A stretch of DNA of 64,000 nucleotides. Origin: Alcaligenes sp. SDU_A2. GTDB lineage: Bacteria; Pseudomonadota; Gammaproteobacteria; Burkholderiales; Burkholderiaceae_B. Location: the NCBI RefSeq assembly GCF_038237375.1, contig NZ_CP151273.1:372001-436000 (forward strand). The letters are read 5' to 3'. The notes beneath the pieces were generated by a model. That model worked only from the letters and a program-made list of their open reading frames with translations. It did no database searches and was not told the origin of the DNA. The number at the start of each line of letters is the position of its first letter. The stretch's first letter is position 1. The translations under genes were made by a program, and so were the position numbers. Below, piece by piece: positions 49,928 through 58,214 of the stretch.

Positions 49928-50898
49928 GCGGGCTGGGTGACGGCACCCGGATGCGCGGAAAACAGTGCGCCGCAGGCGCGTGCAGACAGTTCATGCTGTT
50001 TTCCGCGTAGCAGGAACAAAGCGCTTAAACCGTGTTGTGCCGCCAGTGCCATGCCCGTGTCGGGGCCAGCAACCATCAGGGCGGTGGCCCAGGCGTCGGC
50101 TTGGGCGCAGGTGGGGGCGATCACCGTCACGGAGGCGGGCGGGTGCGGCAGCGGAGCGCCCCGTCGTGGGTCCATCGTGTGGGATAGTCGGCGATCCTGA
50201 ACCTGGACCCAGTGCCGATAATCGCCTGATGTGGCGACAGCGGCATCGTGCAGCACGAGCATGGAATGGGGCGCACGCTGGTCCGGATCGGGAGCCTCAA
50301 CGGCGACCGCCCAGCCCTGGCGGTCGGGGCGCAGGCCAAGGGCCCGCAGCTCGCCGTCTATGCCCACCAGCGCGGCGGTAATACCGAAGCGACGCAGAGT
50401 CAGGGCCAGTTGGTCCACCCCGTAGCCTTTGGCAATGCCGTTCAGATCCAGGCAGATCGGCGCTTGTTTGCGCACTCGTTTGCCATCCAGTTCCAGCAGA
50501 TCGTGGGCGGCATGTCGCTGTGCCGTCAGGGCGGCGCGTATGGCCGCTTCCTGGGCGGTTTGTGCGCCAAAGCCCCAGGCGCGTACCGCATCCCCCATGC
50601 CTATGTCGAATGCCCCGGCGCTGGCTCGGCCGATGTCCAGGCCCAGCGCCAGCACGCGGGCCAGATCGGCGGGAATGGTGACCCATTGGCCTATTGGAGC
50701 GCTGTTCAGGCGCATCAGGTCGCTGTCGGGATTCCAGGTGGACATTTGGGCATCGACGCGCTGAACGGCCTGCTGGAGCGCGGCCTGGATGGGCATGATG
50801 TCCAATCCCGGCGCTGCATAGAACAGAGCCGACCAGCGTGTACCCATCGTGGGACCATGCAGGGCGTGCCGTACGGTTTCAGTAGATGTCTTCGACAT
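49924..50898 (-). CDS. apbE: FAD:protein FMN transferase ApbE
   Basis: A 324-residue ApbE-family enzyme that attaches FMN covalently to a Thr/Ser of target proteins. Signatures are GPTMGTRWSALF, VDAQMSTWNPDSDLMRLN, FDIGMGDAVRAWGFG, LDLNGIAKGYGVDQLAL and the MDPRRGAPL segment with ATSGDYRHW. Most ApbE proteins are exported lipoproteins. This one has no signal peptide or lipobox at its start (ATG at 50898, AGGAG six bases upstream), so its compartment is unclear. It overlaps the end of the PepSY-flavoreductase gene by 20 bases and belongs to that operon. Confidence 0.93.
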   Translation of the reverse strand: MSKTSTETVRHALHGPTMGTRWSALFYAAPGLDIMPIQAALQQAVQRVDAQMSTWNPDSDLMRLNSAPIGQWVTIPADLARVLALGLDIGRASAGAFDIGMGDAVRAWGFGAQTAQEAAIRAALTAQRHAAHDLLELDGKRVRKQAPICLDLNGIAKGYGVDQLALTLRRFGITAALVGIDGELRALGLRPDRQGWAVAVEAPDPDQRAPHSMLVLHDAAVATSGDYRHWVQVQDRRLSHTMDPRRGAPLPHPPASVTVIAPTCAQADAWATALMVAGPDTGMALAAQHGLSALFLLRGKQHELSARACGALFSAHPGAVTQPA

Positions 50899-53089
50899 AG
50901 CGTGCTCCTGCCTTGAGCATGGCCGGCGTCAAGCCGGTCGGTTGCAATATTTCGGCCAGCGCCTGGGCGACGCCGCGTGCCATGTCGCGACCGCCGCAGA
51001 CCATGATTTTGGCCCCTTGAGCAATTGCCTGCGCGATCTGCGGGCCTTCTTGGCGCAGTGCGTCTTGTACGTAGCGGGCTTGATCGGCGCGGGAGATGGC
51101 GGTGGACAAGTTGGCCAGGCGGCCTTGGGCCTGCCAGGCCGATAGTTCTTTGCGATACAGAAAGTCGCTGTCAGGATTACGCAAGCCAAAGAACAGGTGA
51201 ATAGGGCGCTGCTGCGTATTGGCGCGTATGAAACCGGCCAGCGGGCCTAGGCCTGTGCCTGCTCCTATCAAGATCAGAGGGGCGCGGTCATGGCCGACAT
51301 GAAAGTCGGGATTGCGCCGCACAAAGCCGCGGACGGTCTGGCCGGGTTGCAGGGCAGTCAGTTGGCCGGAGGCCAGACCGCCTTCATGTTTGCGCACGAC
51401 GATTTCGATGAACCCGTCTGTAGAGCCGGATGCCAGGGAATACAGGCGCGGCACGCAGGACCCTTCGGGTACGATGCCCAGCCAGTCGCCAGCCTCGAAT
51501 CGGGCAAAGCCTTGGCCCATCACGCGTTGCACTGGTGTGCTCGCCGGAATCGCAAAGCGCAGGATAGCCATGGGTGCGTGAACGGCCTGTCCGTAATCGC
51601 GGCGCTCGATCAGCGTCAGGGTTGTGGTTGCAGGCGATGCGGGCTGGTGGCTCAAGGTCAACGGCGTACCGATTGCTTGCCCCAGGGCCTGGCCCCAGCG
51701 TGCAAAACCTTGTGCGGATTGACGGTCGATGGTCTCCAGCGGCAAGAGTGTCGCCCAGCCTTTGGCCCGCGCAGCCTGCTCTACGGCGGTGGCAAAGGCG
51801 CAGTAGGCCGGGAAGCTGCGATCGCCAAACCCCAGGACGGCCAGGGGGGCAGCAGGGGCGCTGTCCATTGTGTCCAATTGCTCCAGAAAGCCTTTGGCTG
51901 ATGCAGGGGCGTCGCCATCGCCATAGGTGGCGGTCAGAATCAGTAGGCGTTGCGCGTGGCGGTAGCGTGTCGGCTTGAACGAGGACATGGCCGCAATATG
52001 AACGGTGTGTCCGGCCAGGCGCAGCGCGTTAGCCAGTGTTGCCGCAAAGCCCCAGGTACTGCCCCCTTCGGAGCCGACCAAGACCACGGTGTCGGCTTGT
52101 GCAGCGGGTGCGTTGCCGTGCAATGCGGGCCGTTTGTTTCTTGCGGCCAACCAAATCAGCACGCCCGTTACAGCCAGGATCGATGCACCCAGCGCAGCGA
52201 TACCTAGAAGCAGCCCCAGCATGGCGGCACCTTGGCCGGTATGCAGCATGTAAATGGTTTCAGAGAGCGATTGCAACAGGCTGGGTTGTTGCCAGCTCAG
52301 TACCGTTCCGGTGCCCTGGTCTACATACCCGGTTCCATGGTCGGTTTTCAGGGTGAAAACATCGGTGCTGTCGCGTGGATCGGGAAAACTCAGCTCGCGT
52401 AGCGTGGCTACTGGGATGGCTTGCAGCGCAGGCATGTCTGCTGGTTTCAGACTGGCCCGCGGGCTGATTTGGGCGGGTACTTCCAGGCGTGGTTCATCAA
52501 TCGTAATGACATCAAAGGTTTCTGCCGCCATCCACAGGGCCGTGGCGCTGGATAGAATCAGGCCCGGCAAGACGATGCGCGCGATCTCTGTGTGCAACCG
52601 CGCGGCCAGGGGGCCGCGCAGGCGGTTGAACCAGCGTCGCCAGCCGCCGGTGCGTCGGGCGATCAGTATGCTGCCCGACAAAGACAGAAAAAGCAGGGTC
52701 AGCGCACCGGCCGCCGTCGCCAGCCGTCCGCCGTCGCCCAGAAACAAGGCGCGGTGTAACTGGGTCAGCCAGCGTTGCAGTGGGTTCGGTTCGGCAGGGG
52801 CGATTGCTTGGCCGGTAGAGGGATCGACAATGGCCGAGCCGGGCTGGCCGGCCTCGAACCACCAGGCGCTGATTTGTCCCGAGGGCGCGCGCTTGATCTG
52901 TTCAATGCCAGGATGGGCCGCCTGCACCCGTGTGGCCAGATCGGCCAGGCTCAATGTCGTCTCGGGCTGGGGGGTACGCAGTGTTTCCAGGGCAGGGAAC
53001 ACCGACAGCGCGGCTCCGCTCAGCGCGGTCACAATCAATAAAGCGGCCACGATCAGACCCGGCCATCGGTGCAGTGAGCGCAGGTTCAC
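50879..53089 (-). CDS. PepSY-TM / flavodoxin / FNR fusion reductase
   Basis: A 736-residue membrane flavoprotein. A first membrane helix (about residues 9-31) starts a PepSY-associated membrane region with helices near 125-145, 170-190 and 290-315 and periplasmic PepSY-like loops. A cytoplasmic flavodoxin-like domain (about 335-480; VLVGSEGGSTWGFAATLANA) and a sulfite-reductase-type FAD/NADPH module (about 490-736) follow, with RLYSLASG, GAGTGLGPLAGFIR and MVCGGRDMARGVA. It would move electrons from NADPH through FAD/FMN across the membrane to periplasmic acceptors such as ferric chelates or flavinylated proteins. It uses a GTG start with GGAGAG upstream. It lies 18 bases after the DUF2271 gene and overlaps apbE. 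Confidence 0.9.
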   Translation of the reverse strand: MNLRSLHRWPGLIVAALLIVTALSGAALSVFPALETLRTPQPETTLSLADLATRVQAAHPGIEQIKRAPSGQISAWWFEAGQPGSAIVDPSTGQAIAPAEPNPLQRWLTQLHRALFLGDGGRLATAAGALTLLFLSLSGSILIARRTGGWRRWFNRLRGPLAARLHTEIARIVLPGLILSSATALWMAAETFDVITIDEPRLEVPAQISPRASLKPADMPALQAIPVATLRELSFPDPRDSTDVFTLKTDHGTGYVDQGTGTVLSWQQPSLLQSLSETIYMLHTGQGAAMLGLLLGIAALGASILAVTGVLIWLAARNKRPALHGNAPAAQADTVVLVGSEGGSTWGFAATLANALRLAGHTVHIAAMSSFKPTRYRHAQRLLILTATYGDGDAPASAKGFLEQLDTMDSAPAAPLAVLGFGDRSFPAYCAFATAVEQAARAKGWATLLPLETIDRQSAQGFARWGQALGQAIGTPLTLSHQPASPATTTLTLIERRDYGQAVHAPMAILRFAIPASTPVQRVMGQGFARFEAGDWLGIVPEGSCVPRLYSLASGSTDGFIEIVVRKHEGGLASGQLTALQPGQTVRGFVRRNPDFHVGHDRAPLILIGAGTGLGPLAGFIRANTQQRPIHLFFGLRNPDSDFLYRKELSAWQAQGRLANLSTAISRADQARYVQDALRQEGPQIAQAIAQGAKIMVCGGRDMARGVAQALAEILQPTGLTPAMLKAGARYVEDIY

Positions 53090-53107
53090 GGTGCTCTCCG
53101 GTAAGGG

Positions 53108-53578
53108 TTAAAAGCCATAGCTGAACGTGGACACATAACGCCGTCCGCTGGTGGTTTGACCCGCCCCGGCTGTGGTCAGCGGCACGCTCAGATCGCGCGG
53201 GCTATCGCGCATGTCCTCAACGGCGGCATCGATATTCAAGGTGTACCCTGCATCAAACAAGGCATCCTCCAGATCGGCCGAGATCGTCAAGGTCTGGCCT
53301 GCACCTACGCTGGCCCCGGTGATTCCATTGATTGCTGCGGCGGCACCGCCAGTGGCGCGGTGCCAGTCCGTCAGGTGCTTGTAGTATTTGGATTTTTCGC
53401 CCGCTACCCAGAGCGTACGGGCATAGGCTCCCGACGCATCGGTCAGGTAGACGGCCAAGTAGGCACCGTCGCCGCCATAGTCCTTCAGGTTTGTCGTCAG
53501 GGTGACGGGGCGGGCAGCGGCCAGGGTAGGCAGGCTTGCGGCAGCCGCCAAGGTCAGGCAGGAAATCAGTGTTTTCAT
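53108..53578 (-). CDS. Periplasmic DUF2271 protein
   Basis: A 156-residue exported protein with a Sec signal peptide (cleavage near TLAAA-RPVTL). The mature part fits the DUF2271 family, with DYGGDGAYLAVYLTD and YARTLWVAGEKSKYYKHLTD and a beta-rich C-terminus. INGITGAS (residues 83-90) contains T-G-A-S, like the [S/T]GA[S/T] motif that ApbE modifies with FMN. DUF2271 genes are known to accompany ApbE and PepSY-type flavoproteins. It is the second gene of the four-gene minus-strand operon PepSY-DUF2271-reductase-apbE. Confidence 0.85.
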   Translation of the reverse strand: MKTLISCLTLAAAASLPTLAAARPVTLTTNLKDYGGDGAYLAVYLTDASGAYARTLWVAGEKSKYYKHLTDWHRATGGAAAAINGITGASVGAGQTLTISADLEDALFDAGYTLNIDAAVEDMRDSPRDLSVPLTTAGAGQTTSGRRYVSTFSYGF

Positions 53579-53596
53579 GATGGTGATCCTGTGGGA

Positions 53597-53923
53597 TTAC
53601 TGCTGGGGAGCAGGCTGTACGCGTGGCAGGTAGCGGGAGGTATCTGCGCCAGGCTCAAAACGCACTTCCAGCCCAAGCGGTTCCAGGGTGGCTGGGTCCA
53701 GTTTTAATTCGATGCGGTTGCCGGCTTGATCCCGACCACGGATTTCGTAGCAGCCGTCGTCGATGCGCAATCGCTCGGTGGTGATGCCCAACGCCGTGGC
53801 TTGGGCGCTGACCTGATCGCGTGATTGCCAGTCCGCCATAGGGCGATGACAATCTTCGCTGGCCAGTGCGCCAGTGGAATAGGTCAGGGCGATGACCAGG
53901 GCCAGGGGATAAAATGACTTCAT
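53597..53923 (-). CDS. Small periplasmic PepSY-domain protein
   Basis: A 108-residue exported protein. The signal peptide ends at TGALA before SEDCH. The mature part has one PepSY-type domain, with the helix DQVSAQATALGITTERLRID and the hairpin GCYEIRGRDQAGNRIELKLD. Two cysteines (about 25 and 57) may form a disulfide. AAGGAG lies eight bases before the ATG. It is the first gene of the flavin-redox operon and is divergent from the response regulator gene, an arrangement also seen in two-component-controlled PepSY loci elsewhere. Confidence 0.85.
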   Translation of the reverse strand: MKSFYPLALVIALTYSTGALASEDCHRPMADWQSRDQVSAQATALGITTERLRIDDGCYEIRGRDQAGNRIELKLDPATLEPLGLEVRFEPGADTSRYLPRVQPAPQQ

Positions 53924-53979
53924 GACAGGGCTCCTTTATGCTTGATGTGCTCAGAATGCCCGGCCAATGTGATGCCAGG

Positions 53980-54006
53980 CTGAAGCGGGCGGCGTGTAGG
54001 CTTCAG
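53980..54006. promoter_or_regulatory. Inverted repeat in the divergent PepSY/response regulator promoter
   Basis: CTGAAGC (53980-53986) and GCTTCAG (54000-54006) are perfect 7-bp arms with centres 20 bases apart. They lie between the two divergent operons and 50 bases before the response regulator ATG. It is a candidate site for the response regulator, although OmpR-type regulators more often use direct repeats. Confidence 0.35.
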
Positions 54007-54056
54007 GTTCGCATCAGCTGGATCTGCCACGCTGGCCGCTTCACAAGGAAGAGTCG

Positions 54057-54716
54057 ATGCGTATTCTGTTGATTGAAGACGATGCGGTGCTGGGGCTGGC
54101 CGTGCGCGATCAGATTGCCGGCGACGGGCACGGCGTGGATTGGGTGCAGCGTCTGGATGCGGCGCAGGCGGCCGTGGCCGGGGTGGCGTACGATTTGGTG
54201 TTGCTCGATTTGATGCTGCCCGATGGCCGAGGCTTGGTGTTTTTGCGCCATCTGCGGGCGTGCGGCGATGCGACGCCCGTCATTATTCTGACGGCGCTGG
54301 ATCAGGTCTCGGATCGGATCGAGGGCCTGAACGCCGGGGCGGATGATTATCTGGTCAAGCCGTTTGATCTGGCCGAATTGTCGGCGCGGATCGGCTCGGT
54401 CGCGCGCCGCTACAGCGGCAATCCCAACCCTGTCGTGACGCATGGACAGTTGCAGATCGATCTGGCCGCCCATCGCGTCCTGCGCGCAGGGCATGCCGTG
54501 TCCTTGACGGCCCGCGAATGGGCCTTGTTCGAGGCCTTCCTGGCCCGACCGGGCCAATTGCTCTCCAAAGCTCAACTGGAGGACAAGCTGTACGCCTTTG
54601 ACGCCGAAGTCGGCAGCAATACCATCGAGGTGCATATCAGCCACCTGCGCAAAAAGCTGGGCAGCGACATTATCGAAACTGAACGCGGTCTGGGTTACCG
54701 CCTGAGACAGGCCTGA
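54057..54716 (+). CDS. OmpR-family response regulator (QseB/PmrA-like)
   Basis: A 219-residue regulator. The receiver domain shows the acidic pair in LLIEDDAVLG, the phosphoacceptor aspartate in DLVLLDLMLPDGRG, the threonine in IILTALD and the lysine in DDYLVKPFD. The C-terminal winged helix includes SLTAREWALFEAFLARPGQL and SNTIEVHISHLRKKLGS with IETERGLGYRLR. AAGGAAG lies six bases before the ATG. The kinase gene starts one base after its stop. The divergent PepSY flavin-redox operon is the probable target, possibly in response to iron or redox state. Confidence 0.95.
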   Translation: MRILLIEDDAVLGLAVRDQIAGDGHGVDWVQRLDAAQAAVAGVAYDLVLLDLMLPDGRGLVFLRHLRACGDATPVIILTALDQVSDRIEGLNAGADDYLVKPFDLAELSARIGSVARRYSGNPNPVVTHGQLQIDLAAHRVLRAGHAVSLTAREWALFEAFLARPGQLLSKAQLEDKLYAFDAEVGSNTIEVHISHLRKKLGSDIIETERGLGYRLRQA

Positions 54717-54717
54717 C

Positions 54718-56064
54718 ATGGCCCGCATGCGCAGCCTGCAACGACGCTTGGGCTGGTCGATCGGCGTATTGCTGACGATCATCTGGATCGGCGCGGCGTC
54801 GGTAACCACCGTGCTATTGCGCCATGCGGTGGATGATGTGTTCGATTCCGCCTTGCAAGAGACGGCGCAGCGCATTCTGCCCCTGGCGGTCGCTGATATT
54901 CTGGAGCGCGAGGAAGCGGGCGTTACCCAGCGTTTGGCGGAAATCCGCGAACACACCGAGCTGCTGACCTATATCGTGCGCGATGGACAGGGCCGTGTGC
55001 TGTTGCAGTCGCATGATGCCCAGCCTGGGGATTTTCCGGCCTGGAGCGGCGTCGGCCTGGGGCAGTCGGCGACACACAGGCTGTATAGCGAAGAGGCCTT
55101 GCAGGGGACGATACGGCTGACGGTCGCAGAGCCGCTGGCGCATCGTGCCTTGGTGGCGCGCGAGATCTTGCTGGGCCTGGGGCTGCCATTGCTGGTGTTT
55201 CTGCCGGTGGCTTTGCTGGCGATAGTGGTGGTGGTGAAGGCCAGTCTGGCACCGCTGCGCCGTTTTCGTGAACGCCTGGCGGGACGCAGTGCGCGCGATC
55301 TGTCGCCGGTGCCGGCCAGTGATCTTCCCGCTGAAGCCGCGCCAGTGGCTGATGCCCTGAATGTAGTGCTGGGGCGTCTGGCGGCTGCTTTCGAGGCCGA
55401 GCGCAGCTTTGCCGCCAATGCGGCGCACGAATTGCGCACACCGCTGGCCGGGGCGATTGCCCAGGCGCAACGTCTACAGGTAGAGACGCCTGATCCGGCA
55501 GCCAGAGCGCGTGCGGCCGATATCGAGGCGACCCTTAAACGCCTGACGCGGCTGGCCGAGCGCTTGATGCAGTTGGCGCGAGCCGAAGGGGGGCGTTTGC
55601 GCCTGGATCAGGTCGCGGACCTGCGGCCTGTGGCGCGTATTCTGGTGCAGGATCTGACCCGGGCTTTGGGCGCGGGCCGTATCGTGTTGTCTTTGCCGCC
55701 GGAGCCTTTGTTGTCCGATCTGGACCCGGATATGTTTGCGATCCTGTTTCGTAATCTGGTGGAAAATGCGCTGCGTCATGGCGCGCAGGGGGCGCAGGTC
55801 GACGTAGTGTTGAGCAGTGATGGCCGGCTGACCGTGATCAACGATGGGCCTGTCGTGCCACCGGAGGCTCTTGAACGGTTGACACAGCGGTTTGAGCGCG
55901 CCGGCGGTCATGCCCAGGGTAGCGGGCTGGGTTTGGCGTTGGTCAGCACAGTGGCCCAGCGCACAGGCGGGGAACTGGTGCTTAGTTCCCCGGTGCCGGG
56001 TCGCGCATCGGGTTTTCAGGCCTCGCTGACCTTGCCCGTATTTACTGCTAGTCCTGGCCGGTAG
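54718..56064 (+). CDS. Sensor histidine kinase of the PepSY-linked system
   Basis: A 448-residue kinase with two membrane helices (about residues 13-35 and 150-172) around a periplasmic sensor of about 115 residues. A linker with RFRERLAGRSARDLSPVPAS leads to the H-box AANAAHELRTPLAGA, the N-box LFRNLVENALRHG and the G-box GSGLGLALVSTVAQRTGG. It resembles QseC/TctE-type kinases. It is coupled to the response regulator with a one-base gap. Its 3' end overlaps the convergent LysR gene by 17 bases. Confidence 0.93.
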   Translation: MARMRSLQRRLGWSIGVLLTIIWIGAASVTTVLLRHAVDDVFDSALQETAQRILPLAVADILEREEAGVTQRLAEIREHTELLTYIVRDGQGRVLLQSHDAQPGDFPAWSGVGLGQSATHRLYSEEALQGTIRLTVAEPLAHRALVAREILLGLGLPLLVFLPVALLAIVVVVKASLAPLRRFRERLAGRSARDLSPVPASDLPAEAAPVADALNVVLGRLAAAFEAERSFAANAAHELRTPLAGAIAQAQRLQVETPDPAARARAADIEATLKRLTRLAERLMQLARAEGGRLRLDQVADLRPVARILVQDLTRALGAGRIVLSLPPEPLLSDLDPDMFAILFRNLVENALRHGAQGAQVDVVLSSDGRLTVINDGPVVPPEALERLTQRFERAGGHAQGSGLGLALVSTVAQRTGGELVLSSPVPGRASGFQASLTLPVFTASPGR

Positions 56065-57028
56065 CGGGGGCCGGCCAGGGTGTGCCATTGTGCGCCAGCA
56101 GGTCCTGGTTGCGGTTTTCCTGCTGGCGGCCCCGGTTCAGCAGCCAGCGGTGAAAATCGCGCAAGTCGGAGGATTCGACAATACCGGCGCGCCAGCTCAG
56201 CACGTAAGGCCAGGGCAGTGGCAGCGACAGCGAGAACGGGATCGTCAACTGGCTCGTGCGCACTTCGCGCTCGATCATGGAACACTGGGCCAGTACAAAG
56301 CCTTGTCCAGCCACGGCCGCATCGATGGCCATGTGGGATAGGGAAAAGATCCGAAAACGGTCCAGCGGGGAGGTTCCACTGTCCACGCCGGCGGCGCGAA
56401 ACCATTCCTGCCAGGATGGGGGCGACGTAAAACGCGGTTGCCAATCCGAGGATAGCAGCGGGTAGGCCAGCAGATCGCGTGGATGGCGCAGATCGGGTTT
56501 GCCTTGCAACAAGTCGGGACTGCAGGCCGGGACCACGCGGTCCGTGTATAAGAGCGCCGAACTGCCCGGTGTCGCGCCTGCCTGCCCATAGGTGATGCGA
56601 AAGTCGATGCGCTCGGCTTCCAGATCGGGCTCGGCATGGCTGCCTTTCAGTTGCAGAGTCAGTTCGGGAGCGTAATGCTCCTGCCATTGGCAGGCCAACG
56701 GAGCCAACCAGGTCTTGAGCATGGAGGGCAGGGCGCTGAGGGAAAGCAGGCGGTGGGTGCGCGAACGTTCGATTTCCTGCTGTCCGTCGCGCAGCAGCTC
56801 GAAGGCCTGCGAGCACAGCGTATGAAAGCGCAGACCGGCGGCGGTCAGGCGCAGCCGCTTGCCTTCTTTGTGGGTCAGGCTGCAGCCCAGGCTGTCTTCG
56901 AGCAGCCGTAACTGCTGGCTGACTGCGCCGGGGGTGATCTGCAGGCGACGGGCGGCGTCGTGCAGGCTTTGGCTGTGGCCTAGTGTCTCAAAGATCTGCA
57001 GGGCGCGTAGCGGGGGCAGTTTATGCAT
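56048..57028 (-). CDS. LysR-family transcriptional regulator
   Basis: A 326-residue LysR regulator of the GcvA-like group. The N-terminal helix-turn-helix is in LRALQIFETLGHSQSLHDAA and ITPGAVSQQLRLLEDSLG. The substrate-binding domain follows from about residue 90, with FRITYGQAG and AAVAGQGFVLAQCSMI. It diverges from the Rieske oxygenase gene with a 140-base gap, the usual position for a LysR activator of an oxygenase operon. Its stop overlaps the kinase gene by 17 bases, so the two transcripts collide. Confidence 0.92.
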   Translation of the reverse strand: MHKLPPLRALQIFETLGHSQSLHDAARRLQITPGAVSQQLRLLEDSLGCSLTHKEGKRLRLTAAGLRFHTLCSQAFELLRDGQQEIERSRTHRLLSLSALPSMLKTWLAPLACQWQEHYAPELTLQLKGSHAEPDLEAERIDFRITYGQAGATPGSSALLYTDRVVPACSPDLLQGKPDLRHPRDLLAYPLLSSDWQPRFTSPPSWQEWFRAAGVDSGTSPLDRFRIFSLSHMAIDAAVAGQGFVLAQCSMIEREVRTSQLTIPFSLSLPLPWPYVLSWRAGIVESSDLRDFHRWLLNRGRQQENRNQDLLAHNGTPWPAPATGQD

Positions 57029-57168
57029 AGGTTGGCAAGAGTCTTTTTTGTTTAGAAATTCTAAACAAAAATCAAATTGGGCTGTGTTTGATTGAGGCTA
57101 TCATGAGATTCATAGACGCGTGCGGTGCCTTGCGCCGCAACGCGCGATGGTCTTGTTTAGGGGAAATC

Positions 57169-58203
57169 ATGTTTGTACGTAATGCCTGGTATGTGGGTGC
57201 CTTGGACAAAGAGGTGGGCCGCAGCTTGTTGCCGGTGCGCATGCTGGGGGAAAACCTGGTCTTGTACCGCCGCCAGGACGGGCAGGTCGTTGCCTTGGAG
57301 GATTCCTGTCCGCATCGCCGTTTGCCGCTGTCCAAAGGACGCTTGATCGGTGATCAGGTCGAGTGCGGTTATCACGGTTTGACCTTCGATTGCAGCGGTG
57401 CCTGTACCAAAGCGCCCGGTACGGCGCAGATCCCCAAAAGCGCACTGGTGCGCAGTTATCCCTGTGTGCAGCGCTACGGCATGGTCTGGGTCTGGATGGG
57501 CGATGCCGCCCTGGCCGACGAGTCTTTGCTGATCGATATCGCGCAATGGAATGATCCCCAGTGGGGCGTGAACAGCGGCGACGCGATGGAACTGGACTGC
57601 AACTATCTGTATGTCACGGACAATTTGCTGGACCCCTCGCACGTATCCTGGGTGCATCAGACCTCGTTCGGCAGTCCCGATATCATTGGTTTGCCTTTGC
57701 AGGTTCAGGTGCAGGACAGCGGCGTGACCGTATCGCGCTGGTCGAAAAATGTAGAAGTAGCTCCGTTTTACAAGAAATTCGTTAAATTTGACGGAAATTG
57801 CGACCGCAAGCAGCAGTACGAGGTACGCTTTCCATCGCAGGCGGTCATTCGCGCCATTTTTCTGCCGGCCGGCACCGCCACGGACGATCCGGCGCAGTTC
57901 CATGATGATGTGTTTTTGATGGATTCCTATAATTTCCTGACGCCGGTGGATCAGGAGCGCACGCGTTATTTCTGGTTCCAGCTGCGCAATTTCAGCCCGA
58001 ACGACGAGGCGGTGTCCAAGGTATTCAACGACGATGTGCGCCACGCCTTTCTGGAAGACAAAGTCGTGCTGGAAGCGGTGCATCAAGGCCTGAAAGCGCG
58101 TCCTGCCGCGTTGGATTTGCCCATTGACTCCGGCCCTATGCGCTTTCGCCGCAAGATCAGTCAGTTGATCGATGCCGAGTGGGGCGCATCTGCGCAGGCA
58201 TGA
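57169..58203 (+). CDS. Rieske non-haem iron oxygenase, VanA-like
   Basis: A 344-residue oxygenase of the vanillate O-demethylase (VanA) type. The Rieske cluster ligands are in SCPHRRLPLSKG (C, H) and VECGYHGLTFD (C, H). The mononuclear iron motif is DNLLDPSHVSWVHQTSFGS (two histidines and an aspartate). Such enzymes demethylate aromatic ethers or hydroxylate aromatics using electrons from a VanB-type reductase. The ATG at 57169 with AGGGGA upstream is preferred over an open frame starting 27 codons earlier. The reductase gene follows directly. The substrate is uncertain; VanA relatives act on vanillate, dicamba, toluenesulfonate and others. Confidence 0.92.
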   Translation: MFVRNAWYVGALDKEVGRSLLPVRMLGENLVLYRRQDGQVVALEDSCPHRRLPLSKGRLIGDQVECGYHGLTFDCSGACTKAPGTAQIPKSALVRSYPCVQRYGMVWVWMGDAALADESLLIDIAQWNDPQWGVNSGDAMELDCNYLYVTDNLLDPSHVSWVHQTSFGSPDIIGLPLQVQVQDSGVTVSRWSKNVEVAPFYKKFVKFDGNCDRKQQYEVRFPSQAVIRAIFLPAGTATDDPAQFHDDVFLMDSYNFLTPVDQERTRYFWFQLRNFSPNDEAVSKVFNDDVRHAFLEDKVVLEAVHQGLKARPAALDLPIDSGPMRFRRKISQLIDAEWGASAQA

Positions 58204-58214
58204 GCGGAGCAGTC

